Source: Channallabes apus
Taxonomy: Eukaryota; Chordata; Actinopteri; Siluriformes; Clariidae
Direction of reading: 5' to 3'
NCBI GenBank assembly: GCA_030522415.1
Contig: CM060124.1
Coordinates: 26,886,954 to 26,950,953, forward strand
DNA length: 64,000 nucleotides
This document shows, one piece after another, positions 21,375 to 31,792 of this stretch. Below the pieces are notes generated by a model. The model was not told the origin of the DNA, searched no databases, and saw only the letters and a program-made list of their open reading frames with translations. The position numbers were made by a program, and so were the translations under genes. Within the stretch, counting starts at the first letter, position 1; each line of letters begins with the position of its first letter.

Positions 21375-21735
21375 ACACCGCCTTCAAAGGAAGATTTAAA
21401 CACTCCAGATCAAAGCACCAACCGTCTCGCCTCGCCTCGCCTCGCGCTCTGATCAGAGTTTCCTCCTCGCGCTCTTCATAGCGCAGCGCGCGTGCGAGCG
21501 AAGCCGGCAGCGCGCGCGGGAAGGAAATAAAAAAAAAAAAGGAGGGAAAAAAAAAATCCGCACCGACCAACAGCGGCTCAGTAACTTCTGCTCCGTACAC
21601 TGAGCTGCGCTGTGTGTGTGTGAGCGAGAGAGAGTGTGAGAGAGAGAGAGACAGCACGCGGAGAAGCAACACACACACACACACTCGTGCGCCGAGAAAA
21701 TCCCGGAGTGGAGTCGCCGGAGCGCGTGAGCAGGA
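21375..21735 (-). promoter_or_regulatory. GC/CpG-rich 5' flank, putative promoter and 5' UTR
   Basis: This is the only clearly CpG-rich stretch in the window: CTCGCCTCGCCTCGC at about 21428-21442 and GCGCAGCGCGCGTGCGAGCG at 21481-21500. It is followed by CGCGCGCGGG and GGAGTCGCCGGAGCGCG near 21710. It lies directly upstream of the glypican-like start codon, as expected for a CpG-island promoter. An AAATAAAAATATCC word on the minus strand near 21730-21744 could act as a weak TATA. Short GA and CA runs (21625-21650, 21670-21684) and A tracts (21528-21556) lie inside. The transcription start was not determined. Confidence 0.5.
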
Positions 21736-21774
21736 TATTTTTATTTAGCCTACATGATGATTAATATGGTTGCT

Positions 21775-21866
21775 CAAGTACCAGATGGGAAAGTGCTGCT
21801 GGCTCACCTCATGTCGAGTTAAATTAGTGCCAGAAGCATTAAACAACAACAACAACAAGAATAAAA

Positions 21867-21944
<78 letters not shown>

Positions 21945-22010
21945 AATTAATTAATTATAATATAAAAAAAAAGGTTTTGTAATGAACATTGGTCAGAACC
22001 CACTCTCTTC
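21775..22010. repeat. Duplicated block with (TCTA)n, copy 1
   Basis: CAGATGGGAAAGTGCTGCTG, TTAGTGCCAGAAGCATTAAA, an (AAC)n stretch, about 19 TCTA units (21869-21943) and CATTGGTCAGAACCCACTCT follow in order. 22357-22510 has the same order with a nearly lost TCTA tract. Confidence 0.8.
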
Positions 22011-22279
22011 GTAAAGCATTCAATGAAACTTTGGAAGTACTTAGGTATTTACCTGAAGTTAAACCTGAAGTAAAAATTTCCCATGAATGAATCAAAATCA
22101 AAATGTCGAGTAGAAGTGAAGTTATAAACAGTTATGTGACAAATTACATCACGGCATTAAATATATTCATGGATGAATGTATCGATTATGACAGTGCTAA
22201 CCACTGTGCCCAGATCCTGTAGGTGCCACCCAGAGATGACAAACCCTGAAATCCCTAAACCCTGAAATCTGTGGTGTTA

Positions 22280-22510
22280 ACGTGGGATAAAGTAGGCTGG
22301 AGAAAAAAAAAGACTTTTTAAAAAAATATATAATATCCTATACATGACAGACAGAACAGATGGGAAAGTGCTGCAAGCTCGCTTCATTTCGAGTTACATT
22401 AGTGCCAAAAGCATTAAACAGCAACAACAACCATTAGAATAAAAAATGATCTATCTATATATAAAAAGAAAAGAGAGGATTTGTCTTTACATTGGTCAGA
22501 ACCCACTCTT
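22280..22510. repeat. Duplicated block, copy 2, lacking the exon region
   Basis: GGATAAAGTAGGCTGGAG and ATATCCTATACATGACAGAC (matching 20848-20960) run straight into CAGATGGGAAAGTGCTGCAA, TTAGTGCCAAAAGCATTAAA and CATTGGTCAGAACCCACTCT (matching 21775-22010). The roughly 810 bases holding the glypican-like exon and its CpG-rich flank are absent between them. Confidence 0.65.
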
Positions 22511-22587
22511 TTAATGATCTTTACTTTTCATACATTGGAGGAGCTGAAAATCAGCCTCAGAAAAATGTTCCCGTTTGCATTTTTCTT

Positions 22588-22705
22588 TGTCATTCGAGGT
22601 GGGCGTGGCTATAACTGTCATTCAATAGAGCTGATCAACACAATAGTTTACCGTGTACACAGAGTATGCAGAATACACAGAAACGACTGTAATGCATCTA
22701 CTGTA
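22588..22705. repeat. Dispersed repeat shared with 15805-15892
   Basis: GTGGGCGTGGCTATAACTGT, AGAGCTGATCAACAC and ACACAGAAACGACTGTAATG are shared with the other copy. The class is unknown. Confidence 0.6.
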
Positions 22706-23282
22706 TAAGTTGATATCACTTCTGAAGTTCATGCAACATAGTCACGAGTCTTGCTTCCCTTATAATTTCACATTGTTAACTTCAGCCATTTTGGAGAGAT
22801 GATTTTATATGTGTCTCAAAAATGGACATTACCAGCCTTGTACTGTCTTACACACAATAATATTTTAAATGCAAATTATTAATATTTCTTTATAAATCAA
22901 ATCAAATCTTTTAGAAACATATGACCTGTAAAAATGGTTGCTTAAATAGTTTTTTAGTAAAAGCTTAAAAAGCTAAATAAATATGTAATGTTCGTAACCA
23001 TGTCAAATTCATGTTGCAGTATCTTAACAATTTAGCATTTATAATAATTTTATATTTTCAGATTTGTCTTTTCATGTGAGTTTCATTTGATTTTAATTAA
23101 AAAGAGTTAGACACTACATAAAAGGGCATTAAATTGTACTTATTTTTATTTGATAAAAATAGAAATGAAGCTTGGATTGGGATATAAGAAGAATTAAGTT
23201 TAATGAAAATTTTTTTTATATTATTCTACCCGAAAAACCTAGGTGAAACACTTTTTATCACCAATACCATGTTTTTTTTTTT
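22706..23282. other. AT-rich sequence, no gene seen
   Basis: Only A and T tracts are visible. Confidence 0.5.
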
Positions 23283-23720
23283 TCCCTTCCAATTTTCTCC
23301 CCAATTTGGTCGTGTCCAATTCCTCCCCGTCGCTAGGGGGCTCCCACATTAAGGCTACCACTAGCACTCAGCCGGGAGGGCGAAGACTATCTCATGCTTC
23401 CTCCGAACCGCGTGACGTCAGCCGACCGCATGTTTTAGAACTGCTTGCTCACGCACCATTAGGGGAGGAGTAACACACTCGGAGGAAAGCGCTAGCCGCT
23501 CCTTCCGCGTGCGCGAGCTCCTTCCTCCTTCCTAGGCTGTAGAGCCGTGATTAATGTGGGAGCGCAAGTACCTCTCATCCCTCCCCCCTGAGAGAGCTCG
23601 GCCAATCAGCTCTCTCTATGCCTCTGGCTGTGAGAGGAAAACAGCATCACCCGGGGTTCGAAACAGCGATCTCCGGATGATAAGGCGAGCACTTTACCAC
23701 TGTGCCACTCGGAGACCCTC
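23283..23720 (-). mobile_element. tRNA-headed SINE of about 430 bp, copy 1
   Basis: On the minus strand the head reads CTCCGAGTGGCACAGTGGTA...GAGATCGCTGTTTCGAACCC, which has the A-box and B-box of a tRNA gene. The long body contains GAGAGAGCTCGGCCAATCAG-type (opposite strand) words, ATTAATCACGGCTCTACAGCC, GGAGCGGCTAGCGCTTTCC, a TGACGTCACGCGGTT-like stretch and a 3' end GGAGGAATTGGACACGACCA. A second copy is at 46690-47105 in the opposite orientation. I do not know a name for the family. Confidence 0.75.
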
Positions 23721-23734
23721 TAATACCCTGTTTT

Positions 23735-24068
23735 TGCCAGCTGCAATTCACCCTGGCATGTTGTCAATCAACTTCTGGACCACATTCTGACTGATGCTTA
23801 ATCAATGAGGACTGAGGACTAACCACAGGTTGCTAAATGGGATTATGGTGTGGGGAGTTTCCTGGCCATGGACCGAAAATTCCTGAGCCACCTAGTTATC
23901 ACTTTTGCCTTATGGCAACGTGCTCCATCATGCTGGAAAAGGCATTGTTAATCACCAAACTGTTTTTGGATGGTTGGGAGAAGTTTCTCTAGGAAAGTGT
24001 TTTGTACTATTCTTTATTCTTGGCTGTGTTCTTAGGCAAAATTGTGAGTAAGCCCACTGGCTTGAGTG
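23735..24068 (-). mobile_element. Tc1-like fragment, family A (antisense)
   Basis: Words on the plus strand in order are CTGCAATTCACC, TGTCAATCAACTTCTGGACC, TTTCCTGGCCATGGACC, GAGCCACCTAGTTATCACTT, CATCATGCTGGAAAAGGCAT and TTAGGCAAAATTGTGAGTAA. They match the antisense strand of the 3' part of a fish Tc1 transposase gene and the fragment at 51240-51945. Both ends are lost. Confidence 0.75.
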
Positions 24069-24109
24069 AGAAGCAACCCCACACATCAGTGACAGACTGA
24101 GATTCAAAA

Positions 24110-24400
24110 AAATCGTAGAAGCCAATGGAGGCAGTGTGAAGCTTTGGGCAATGTTCCGCTGGAAAATCCTGGGTCCTACCATTCATGTGAATGTAACTTT
24201 GATACGCACCACCTTGCTAACATGCACTCCTTCCTGGAAATGGTATTCCCAGTATCTTCTTTCAGCAGGATAATGCGTCCTGAAACATTGCAAACTAAAT
24301 TCCCCAGATTGTCTCTTCAGCAATCTGTGGGACATGCTGAACAAATAATTCTGATCCATGGAGGCCCCACTTCACAAGTTAAAGAACTTAAATGATTTGC
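24110..24400 (+). pseudogene. Tc1-like transposase C-terminal fragment, family B
   Basis: AATGGAGGCAGTGTGAAGCT, TTCATGTGAATGTAACTTTG, CTTTCAGCAGGATAATGCG (coding for the QQDNA-like motif with a catalytic Asp), CAATCTGTGGGACATGCTGA and CCATGGAGGCCCCACTTCAC appear in order. The frame is broken and sequence between the QQDNA-like motif and the region before LWDML has been lost. It abuts the family A fragment in the opposite orientation. Confidence 0.7.
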
Positions 24401-24479
24401 TAGTTTATTTGCAACAGATAAGAACTGTTTTGGTGGCACAAGATGGACATCCACTATAAATGAAACAAAGACAGTGGAG
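24401..24479. other. Short unique spacer
   Basis: Nothing recognised; it joins the Tc1 fragment to the minisatellite. Confidence 0.4.
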
Positions 24480-25395
24480 CGCTTAAATCTCCTTCAGGGA
24501 CAGAGACAGAGGAACAGGGAAATATCCTCTGGTTATAAAGATAGAGGGACATTGAAATTTTCTCCAGGTACAATGACAGAGGAAAAGGAAAATATTTTCC
24601 AGTAATAGAGACAGAGGGACACTGAAATGTCCTCCAGCTACAGAGACAGAGAGACACAAAAATCTCCTCTAGGTACAGAAACTGAGAGACTTGGAAATCC
24701 CCTCCACATGCAGAGACAGATAGACATTGAAATCCCCTGCAGGTACAGAGACAGATGAAAACTCAAATCTCCTCCAGGTAAAGGGAAAGATGGACACTGG
24801 AGTGTTCTCCAGGTACAGAGACAGGTGGACACTGAAATCTTCTCCCAGTAGGAGAGGACAGATGGATATCCAAATCCCCTCCAGGTACAGAGGCAGGTGG
24901 ATACTGAAATATCCAGGTACAGAGACACAGGGACAAAGAAATCTTCTCCAGGTGCAGAGACAGATGAAAACTCAAATCTCCTCCAGGTAAAGGGAAAGAT
25001 GGACACTGGAATGTTCTCCAGGTACAGAGACAGGTGGACACTGAAATATCCAGGTACAGAGACACAGGGACAAAGAAATCTCCAGGTACAGAGACAGATG
25101 AAAACTCAAATCTCCTCCAGGTAAAGGGAAAGATGGACACTGGCATGTTCTCCAGGTACAGAGACAGGTGGACACTGAAATCTCCTCCCAGTAGGAGAGG
25201 ACAGATGGATATCCAAATCCCCTCCAGGTACAGAGACAGGTGGACACTGAAATATCCAGGTACAGAGACACAGGGACAAAGAAATATTCTCCAGGTGCAG
25301 AGACAGATGGACACTGAAATCTCCAGGTAAAGAGACAGATGGACAGTGAAATCTCCTCACGGTACAGAGTCATAGGGACCCTGAAACCTCCTCCA
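24480..25395. repeat. 33-36 bp minisatellite with longer repeating blocks
   Basis: The unit reads roughly TCTCCAGGTACAGAGACAGA-TGGACACTGAAA. Variant units (GATGAAAACTCAAATCTCCT, AGTAGGAGAGGACAGATGGA, ATACAGAGACACAGGGACAA-like) recur in fixed order. The GATGAAAACTC variant starts at 24754, 24963 and 25097. Open frames of 75-183 codons on both strands come from units whose length is near a multiple of three and which rarely contain stops. They are not genes. Confidence 0.9.
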
Positions 25396-25620
25396 GATAA
25401 AATTTATGGATAAATTTGGGGGTTATTTGAGGCTCCATATATAGATGCAAAGACAGAAGGACACCTGTTGATTCACTGTGTACACAGACACTAAAAGACA
25501 ACTGTAGGTCCTCTAGGTATAGCAGTGGGGAAACACCTGCAGAACCTACAGGTAAAGAGAATGGAGGGATGCCAGAACCTCCTCCAGGCTTGAATTTTGA
25601 TTTTTATTCTGGAATAAATT

Positions 25621-25623
<3 letters not shown>

Positions 25624-25679
<56 letters not shown>
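25624..25679. repeat. (GT)n microsatellite, 28 units
   Basis: Uninterrupted GT units. The flanks 25396-25623 and 25680-25935 hold no recognised feature; 25400-25570 has a few outlying words of the preceding minisatellite. Confidence 0.95.
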
Positions 25680-25681
<2 letters not shown>

Positions 25682-25935
25682 GCATTGGAGGCATGAAACC
25701 ATTAACCTGGATAGACATCCACGCCTGTTGTCCTCCAAGATCAAAGCCTTGTGAATTTGGTGTAAAATCATTTGGCTGGGTGGGAATCTCCTTCAGCCAA
25801 AGGGGAAGACATGCTCCTCTTCACTTGGATCAAGCCCCACAAACTAATTAATATGCCATTACAATAATTAACACACTTTTCATCATAGTTTACACAACAT
25901 CTATTGTACTTAACTCAGAATAACACAGGTAGTGG

Positions 25936-27826
25936 AAATAACCCACCATCGTCTCCATTATCTCCAAGCAACATCTTAACCTTAGGCACACCATTAACAC
26001 CAGGTTCTCTATTAACCCCGGGACCCATCTTGACATCAAGACTTAACACCAAACATTACATTAACGCAGTTGCAGGAACATTAGTCGTTGCATTAATATT
26101 AAGTGCAGTATTACACTAAGAGCTGCATTAACTTTAAGAGCACGGCATCACTGATTATGACTGCATTAACACTGAACCCCACTTTAATACAGAGAGCTGC
26201 ATTAACACCAGGCAATACATTAACAGCACGAGCTGTATTAGTACTATTAAGCTGAATTGGCATTAATACCAGATGCTGCAATAACACTAAGAGCTGTGTT
26301 AACACTAAGCACTGGTTTTATATAGAGAGCTGTGTTAACATCAGCACCAGGAGCTGCACTGAAAGCTGCACTAACATCTGGATCTGCATTAAAACAGTGT
26401 ATTGAATTAACTCTGGGAGCTGTATTAATATAAACTACTGTATTATCCCCAGGTAATGCATTAATAAAGGAACACTTACATTAACACCAGGCATGGAGTT
26501 AACAGTGAACACCGCACGGACACAAGGCACAGCATTAATACTAAACACTATATTAACACTTGAAACAGTGGCACGGCATTAATTCCAAACATTGCATTAA
26601 CAGCATTCATTTCAAACACTGCAATAACGCAAAACACCAGGCGCAGCAAAATTAACAAACACTGCATTAACACTCAGCAAAGCATTGATACCAAACACTG
26701 CATTGATAGCAAACACTACACAAACATCAGACACAGCATTAATACAAACACTGCATTTAGACCAGGCACTGCACTAATGCCAAACACTGCATTAACACCA
26801 GACAGAGCATTAATAACAAACACAGCATTAACACAAGGGACAGAATTAACACCAAATGCTGCATTAACAGCTAACACTGCATTAACATCATGCACAACAG
26901 TACTACCTGGTACTGCATTAACATACAGTGATGCATTAACACCAAACACTGCATTAACACGCAGCATGGTAATAACACCAGGCACAGCATTACCACCAAA
27001 CACTGCATTAACACAAAGCACAGCATTTATACCAAACACTACATTAACACGGAGCATGGTAATAACACCAGGCACAGCATTAACACCAAACACTGCATTA
27101 ACACAAAGCACAGCATTTATACCAAACACTGCATTAACACGCAGCATGGTAATAACACCAGGCACAGCGTTACCACCAAACACTGCATTAACACAAAGCA
27201 CAGCATTTATACCAAACACTGCATTAACACCAGTTACTGTATTAATACCAAAGAATACATAAACACCTAACACTGCATTAACACTAGATACAGTGTTAAC
27301 ACCAAACACTGCATTAACACAAAGGACAGCATTTATACCAAACACTGCATTAACACCAGTTACTGTATTAATACCAAACAATACATAAACACCTAACACT
27401 GCACTAACACTAGATACAGTGTTAACACCAAACACTGCATTAACACAAAGGACAGCATTTATACCAAACACTGCATTAACACCAGTTACTGTATTAATAC
27501 CAAACAATACATAAACACCTAACACTGCATTAACACTAGATACAGTGTTAACACCAAACACTGCATTAACAGTAGATACAGTGTTAACACCAAACACTGG
27601 TTTAACACAAAGCACAGCATTTATACCAAACACTGCATTAACATTAGTTACTGTGTTAATACCAAACACTACATAAACACCTAACACTGCATTAACACTA
27701 GACACAGTGTTAACACCAAACACTGCATTAACACAAAGGACAGCATTTATACCAAACACTGCATTAACACCAGCTACTGTATTAATACCAAACACTACAT
27801 AAACACCTAACACTGCATTAACACTA
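25936..27826. repeat. 18-bp minisatellite with higher-order repeats, segment 1
   Basis: The basic unit is ACCAAACACTGCATTAAC (18 bp), very decayed before about 26700 and regular after. From 27230 the array is built of 126-bp blocks of seven units: GATACAGTGTTAAC lies at 27287, 27413 and 27539, exactly 126 bp apart. Since 18 is a multiple of three, the minus strand stays open for 390 codons as six-residue repeats (VNAVFG, INAVLC, VNTVSS, VNAVLG). This is a shadow, not a protein gene. The array is cut at 27826 by a transposon. Confidence 0.93.
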
Positions 27827-28068
27827 CACTCTAAAAAATGCTGGGTTGTTTTTTCTACCCAAACGCTGGGTTGCCGCTGTTGGGTCATTTTTCTGGGTTA
27901 TTTACAGAGAGTTGGGTAGTTTTTGTGTAACCCAGCTGCTGGGTTGAAGTTTGCTTGGCCCCTCCCCCAAAGTTCACCGGTGGATTCAGCGGCTGTCACT
28001 CAGCTTCGTGTCTCTTGAGCTCCCACACCGCTGATGACGGTTCATCCTCCTCGGACATTTAAGGGAAA

Positions 28069-28085
28069 ATGGCGTTAAATACAAG
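28069..28085 (+). pseudogene. Putative first-exon remnant in the transposon
   Basis: ATGGCGTTAAATACAAG is followed by GTCTGT, a possible splice donor. It encodes MALNT plus two bases. Its GGACATTTAAGGGAAA leader and its position upstream of a further exon-like piece at 29446 suggest an ancestral spliced gene carried by the element. The phases of the two pieces do not fit directly, so intervening exons would be missing. Confidence 0.3.
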
Positions 28086-28406
28086 GTCTGTATACACATG
28101 TTCACTCACCTAATTCACATATGACTGAAACATTATTACTATATGTAACATTTATTACTGTTACCGTGTTAAGGTTACACACAAACTTTCCGGCTGGTCT
28201 GAGGTACTGGATGATAATTTAGCTGAGAATAGCTGCTAGCCATAAACCCCACCTGTGTATGAAAGAAACGGCTAAGATGTCTGAGCTTTTTAGCTTCTCT
28301 GTAGAATGTTTGCAGGGATACGAAGATGGTGAAGTGATGAATGAACGCTAAACTGTTAACTGTAGTGCTAGCATGACGGCGGCATTTAGTTAGTTTGCTA
28401 GCATTA

Positions 28407-28797
28407 GCAACCACTTTATTCATTCATTCATTCATCTTCTGTACCGCTTTATCCTCTATTCAGGGTCACGGGGGACCTGGAGCCTATCCCAGGAGACTTC
28501 GGGCACTAGGCGGGGTACACCCTGGACAGGGTGCCAATCCATCGCAGGGCACACACACATACGCACATTCACACACTACGGTCAATTTGGGAACGCCAAT
28601 TAGCCTAACCTGCATATCTTTGGACTGTGGGAGGAAACCGGAGTACCCGGAGGAAACCCACCAAGCACGGGGAGAACATGCAAACTCCATGCACACAGAG
28701 ACGGGAATCGAGCCTGGCCGGGGAATCGAACCCAGACCCTGGAGGTGCAAGGCGACGGTGCTAACCACTACACCACCGTGCCACCGCAACCACTTTA
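28407..28797 (-). mobile_element. Complete DANA/Mermaid-like SINE with 12-bp target duplication
   Basis: The minus-strand copy starts GGTGGCACGGTGGTGTAGTG at 28785 and has all body words (GGAGTTTGCATGTTCTCCCC, GGATTGGCACCCTGTCCAGG, AGGATAAAGCGGTACAGAAG) and a (TGAA)n tail at 28419-28434. GCAACCACTTTA flanks it exactly at 28407-28418 and 28786-28797. It inserted into the 2.35-kb transposon and is therefore younger than it. It is the best reference copy here along with 38837 and 58365. The open frames across it on both strands are not genes. Confidence 0.95.
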
Positions 28798-29445
28798 GAA
28801 CTTTATTAATCTCACTGCTTGAGACAATAAAATGCTGGTGTGTTACAAAACACAGACCCTCTCACAAATATACAGACCTGCTAACCCTCCCGTTTTTCAC
28901 TAGCTAGTAATTTACTCTGCGGTCAAATTTCTCCTGCGTTTCTCCCGAGTTATAACAATATTTTACACCTTTCCCCCTTTGGCAAGTATGCAAATGTATC
29001 ACCAGTAATAGCATGTAAGCTAACCAGGTAGCTCTCTTTAACCAAAGTTAAATTAACTATCAGTCAGCGCGCCAACTACAGGAAAAAGTACCACAGCGGT
29101 ACAGATAACTACTAGATGGAAGTATTAATATTTTGGTGATTGTAATGTACCAGTATGACACCAGCTATGACATTTTTTCGGTAATTAGCTTAAAATCAAT
29201 GCAGACCACAATATCAACTAGTCTGACATAAAGAGTTGTATCCTAAAAGCCATGCTTATTCTGCTGTTTTATGTTTGGTAGTAGCTGTCTCCATGTTTTT
29301 GTTTTAGGTTACCTATATCCTATCTTAATGGGCAGCTTTGTAATTTTTTAGTATCAATCGAATTTCACACTAAATTAATAGTCTTATTCAGTTTAATCTT
29401 TGCTATTCAACAAAATTTTAACTTTTTCATTTCTTTCTTTCTAAG

Positions 29446-29547
29446 GTTGGCACCAACATGGTGGAATACCTCCAGCAGGCTGAAGTGTCGAGGCCGTACC
29501 CCTACATCCTGACGTTGGGAGATAATGACCAGCGCTGCTCTCAGTAA
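29446..29547 (+). pseudogene. Exon-like remnant in the transposon (VGTNMVEYLQQAEV)
   Basis: A pyrimidine tract ending in CTAAG (29431-29445) precedes 34 codons ending in TAA, encoding VGTNMVEYLQQAEVSRPYPY then ILTLGDNDQRCSQ. The PYPYILTLGD segment resembles, from memory, the C-terminal domain of uncharacterised SAM-domain (SAMD3-like) fish proteins that occur in many copies. AATAAA lies 208 bp downstream. The frame ends early compared with that domain, so it is a truncated copy. Family assignment is tentative. Confidence 0.4.
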
Positions 29548-30174
29548 TGTTGTAATGTTGCTATGAAATAGCGAGGCCTACCTGAAAAGTCATATACAGT
29601 GTTTGTATGTTAAAATGAGACCAGGGCTGGATAGTTTTGATCCTGCTCTGTAGAAGTTGCTTCAGCCTATTTGTTCAATTTCTCCATTCTGCCCTTATCA
29701 GTAATAGGATAGTAATGATGTCACTGTTGATTATCTGTTCTTGTGCTTTTGAAAAATAAATGTTTTTTCTAAGAACATTTAATAGGATGTTGTTTATTGC
29801 ATACATGTATGTTTTTTGTAATAGACCAGTATATCAAAGTAATTTAACTGTTTAATAGACATGGGTGTTTTTTTTTTTTTTTTTTTACAGATTCACTGTA
29901 AAACATGAAAATAATAATAACCTATTTGTGAGGTAGAATTAACCCAATTCTACCTCACAAATAGACCAATTTATGTGGTAGAATTAACCCAGCATTATAG
30001 TTAAATATGACCTAGCATTTGGATTGAATATTTAACCCATCTTGTTGGGTTAAACAAATAACCCATCTTGCTGGGTTAAATTAACCCAGCATTTAGTTAG
30101 TCCTATATTTACCCAGCAGCTGGGTTAAAAACAACCCAGATTGGGTTGTTTTTAACCCAGCATTTTTTAGGGTG

Positions 30175-30442
30175 TAGATACAGTGTTAACACCAAACACT
30201 GCATTAACACAAAGCACAGCATTTATACCAAACACTGCATTAACACCAGTTACTGTATTAATACCAAACAATACATAAACACCTAACACTGCATTAACAC
30301 TAGATACAGTGTTAACACCAAACACTGCATTAACACAAAGCACAGCATTTATACAAAACACTGCATTAAAACCAGTTACTGTATTAATACCAAACAATAC
30401 ATAAACACCTAACACTGCTTTAACACTAGACACAGTATTAAC
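30175..30442. repeat. 18-bp minisatellite, segment 2
   Basis: Two 126-bp blocks of seven 18-bp units lie between the two inserted transposons, in the same order as in segment 1. Confidence 0.93.
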
Positions 30443-31792
30443 CAGAGGTGGAAAGAGTAATAAAATTTTGTACTCAAGTACAAGTACTGTTACTTCAGTG
30501 AAATTTTACTTAAGTACAAGTAAAGTTACCCTTATAAAAATCTACTCAAATAAAAGTAAAAAGTAGCTCATTAAAAAATTTACTCAGAGTAAAAGTTACC
30601 GAGTTACTTTTTTATTTACATTTTTTTTAACAGTGGGGGTGATTCTTTTGCTGAATTGTTTTGCCCTTGGGTGTTTCCATGTTCACTCTTATATTAACAG
30701 ATTATTGTTTGTGTTTAAATGTTTGCTATGGGTGTCGATTGTATATTGATCTGGCTCTGCTTTTTTTTTTGTTAAATATAAAAATAAAAAAAACACAGCG
30801 GGGGTGGGATGAGGCATTCTAGCGTAGTTCAAAAAAGATGAGCAGATATAAATCTCAAACTAGTTGTTTTTAACTGAAGGAACACCTTTGCATAATAAAG
30901 CTGTTGTCTTTCTTGTGCTTGAAAATCAAAGTGGTCACTTAAATATGGTCTTATGTCCCAGTCTAGGGTCATACAGCAAAAGAATGGTTCAGGGTTCTAT
31001 TTTAAACTGTATGGAAATGGTGGTATATGGCAGAAAGAACTAGATCCAATCATTAACTGATGAAATAATGAGGTTTGTATATACAAACACACACACACCA
31101 GGAGGAGGATCAGATTCAGGATGGACCCAGGCCAAAATAACAAACAAAATGGTATTTATATTTAGTAGCTAGATTACCTGCAAAAAGAAACAACAACAAA
31201 AAACCCCAGAAACAAAAATACAGGTACCTTCCCGGACTCCCTAAACCAAAAACAGTGAAATTATCTACAAATATATACAAAGACCAACCAAACCAAAGGG
31301 ACAAAGCAATAATCAAAGTCAATTGGAGGCAAAAAGTCAAAACCGGAATACACAACCAAATATCAAAACGCCAAAATCACAATCTCTTTCATCTTTCCCG
31401 CGTCTCTCTCCGGTTGATCTATAGTCGCGCTAGTCGATGACGTCACTCAGGGCGGAAGCGACCATGTGGAAGGTCAGGAAGATGCCGATGTCAGAAAACC
31501 TGGAGTGGAGTCTGGAGCGGCGCGCGACCAGGACATGATACACACACGCGGCGCAACGGAGCATTTATACAAAGCATAATATTTGTATTATTTTATCATT
31601 TTCATTCATTTATTTTTTACTCAGTAGCGAATATGATTTAAAATGTAGCGAGTTACAATACTTCAAACAAAACGTACTTAAGTAAAAGTAAAATTACAGA
31701 TTTTTAAAACTACTTTAAAAAGTAGAAATACACAAAAAAGCTACTCAATTACAGTAACGCGAGTAAATGTAATTCGTTACTTTCCACCTCTG
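30443..31792. mobile_element. hAT-type DNA element, 1350 bp, with perfect 8-bp target duplication
   Basis: The ends are CAGAGGTGGAAAGAGTAATA and, at the right, TTACTTTCCACCTCTG, inverted to the left. Subterminal ACTTAAGTA/TACTCAAGTA words are abundant on both sides. GTATTAAC flanks the element exactly at 30435-30442 and 31793-31800. An 8-bp duplication is the mark of hAT transposons. No transposase is recognisable, so it is non-autonomous. The interior has a short CA tract (31087-31099) and an A-rich part. A shorter relative is at 51324-51723. Confidence 0.9.

Larger units (their letters stand above)
27827..30174 (+). mobile_element. 2.35-kb DNA transposon with CAC(T/C)CTAAAAAATGCTGGGTT ends
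   Basis: The left end CACTCTAAAAAATGCTGGGT is matched inverted by AACCCAGCATTTTTTAGGGTG at 30154-30174. A TA flanks both sides (27825-27826 and 30175-30176), and removing the element with one TA restores the 18-bp array unit ACTAGATACAGTG. Subterminal parts are crowded with CTGGGTT/AACCCAGC words (27845-27945 and 29940-30170), likely transposase binding sites. The interior keeps exon-like fossils (28069 and 29446), a poly(A) signal AATAAA at 29755 and a SINE. No transposase is recognisable. The superfamily was not determined; the TA duplication fits Tc1/mariner or a similar group. Confidence 0.85.

Noticed and set aside
21076..21452. Plus-strand ORFs of 106-107 codons with poly-Pro or poly-Thr
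   Set aside because: Antisense shadows of the glypican-like exon.
21220..21684. 154-codon minus-strand ORF overlapping the glypican-like exon in another frame
   Set aside because: It runs through the CpG-rich 5' flank and simple tracts; the glypican frame has the signal peptide, motif and splice donor.
24638..25373. Repetitive ORFs on both strands (for example SVHLSLYLE repeats)
   Set aside because: They are translations of the 33-36 bp minisatellite; open on both strands at once.
24480..25395. CRISPR-like array of regular repeats
   Set aside because: No constant repeat with unique spacers; units are tandem and variable, and the DNA is eukaryotic.
26716..27888. 390-codon minus-strand ORF of six-residue repeats (VNAVFG, INAVLC...)
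   Set aside because: It follows exactly the 18-bp minisatellite and runs into the transposon end; the array is non-coding repeat whose unit length is a multiple of three.
28395..28907. 170-codon plus-strand ORF
   Set aside because: It reads the antisense of a SINE with a precise target duplication; the same peptide words (for example YPEETHQARGEHANSMHTET) recur at the other SINE copies.
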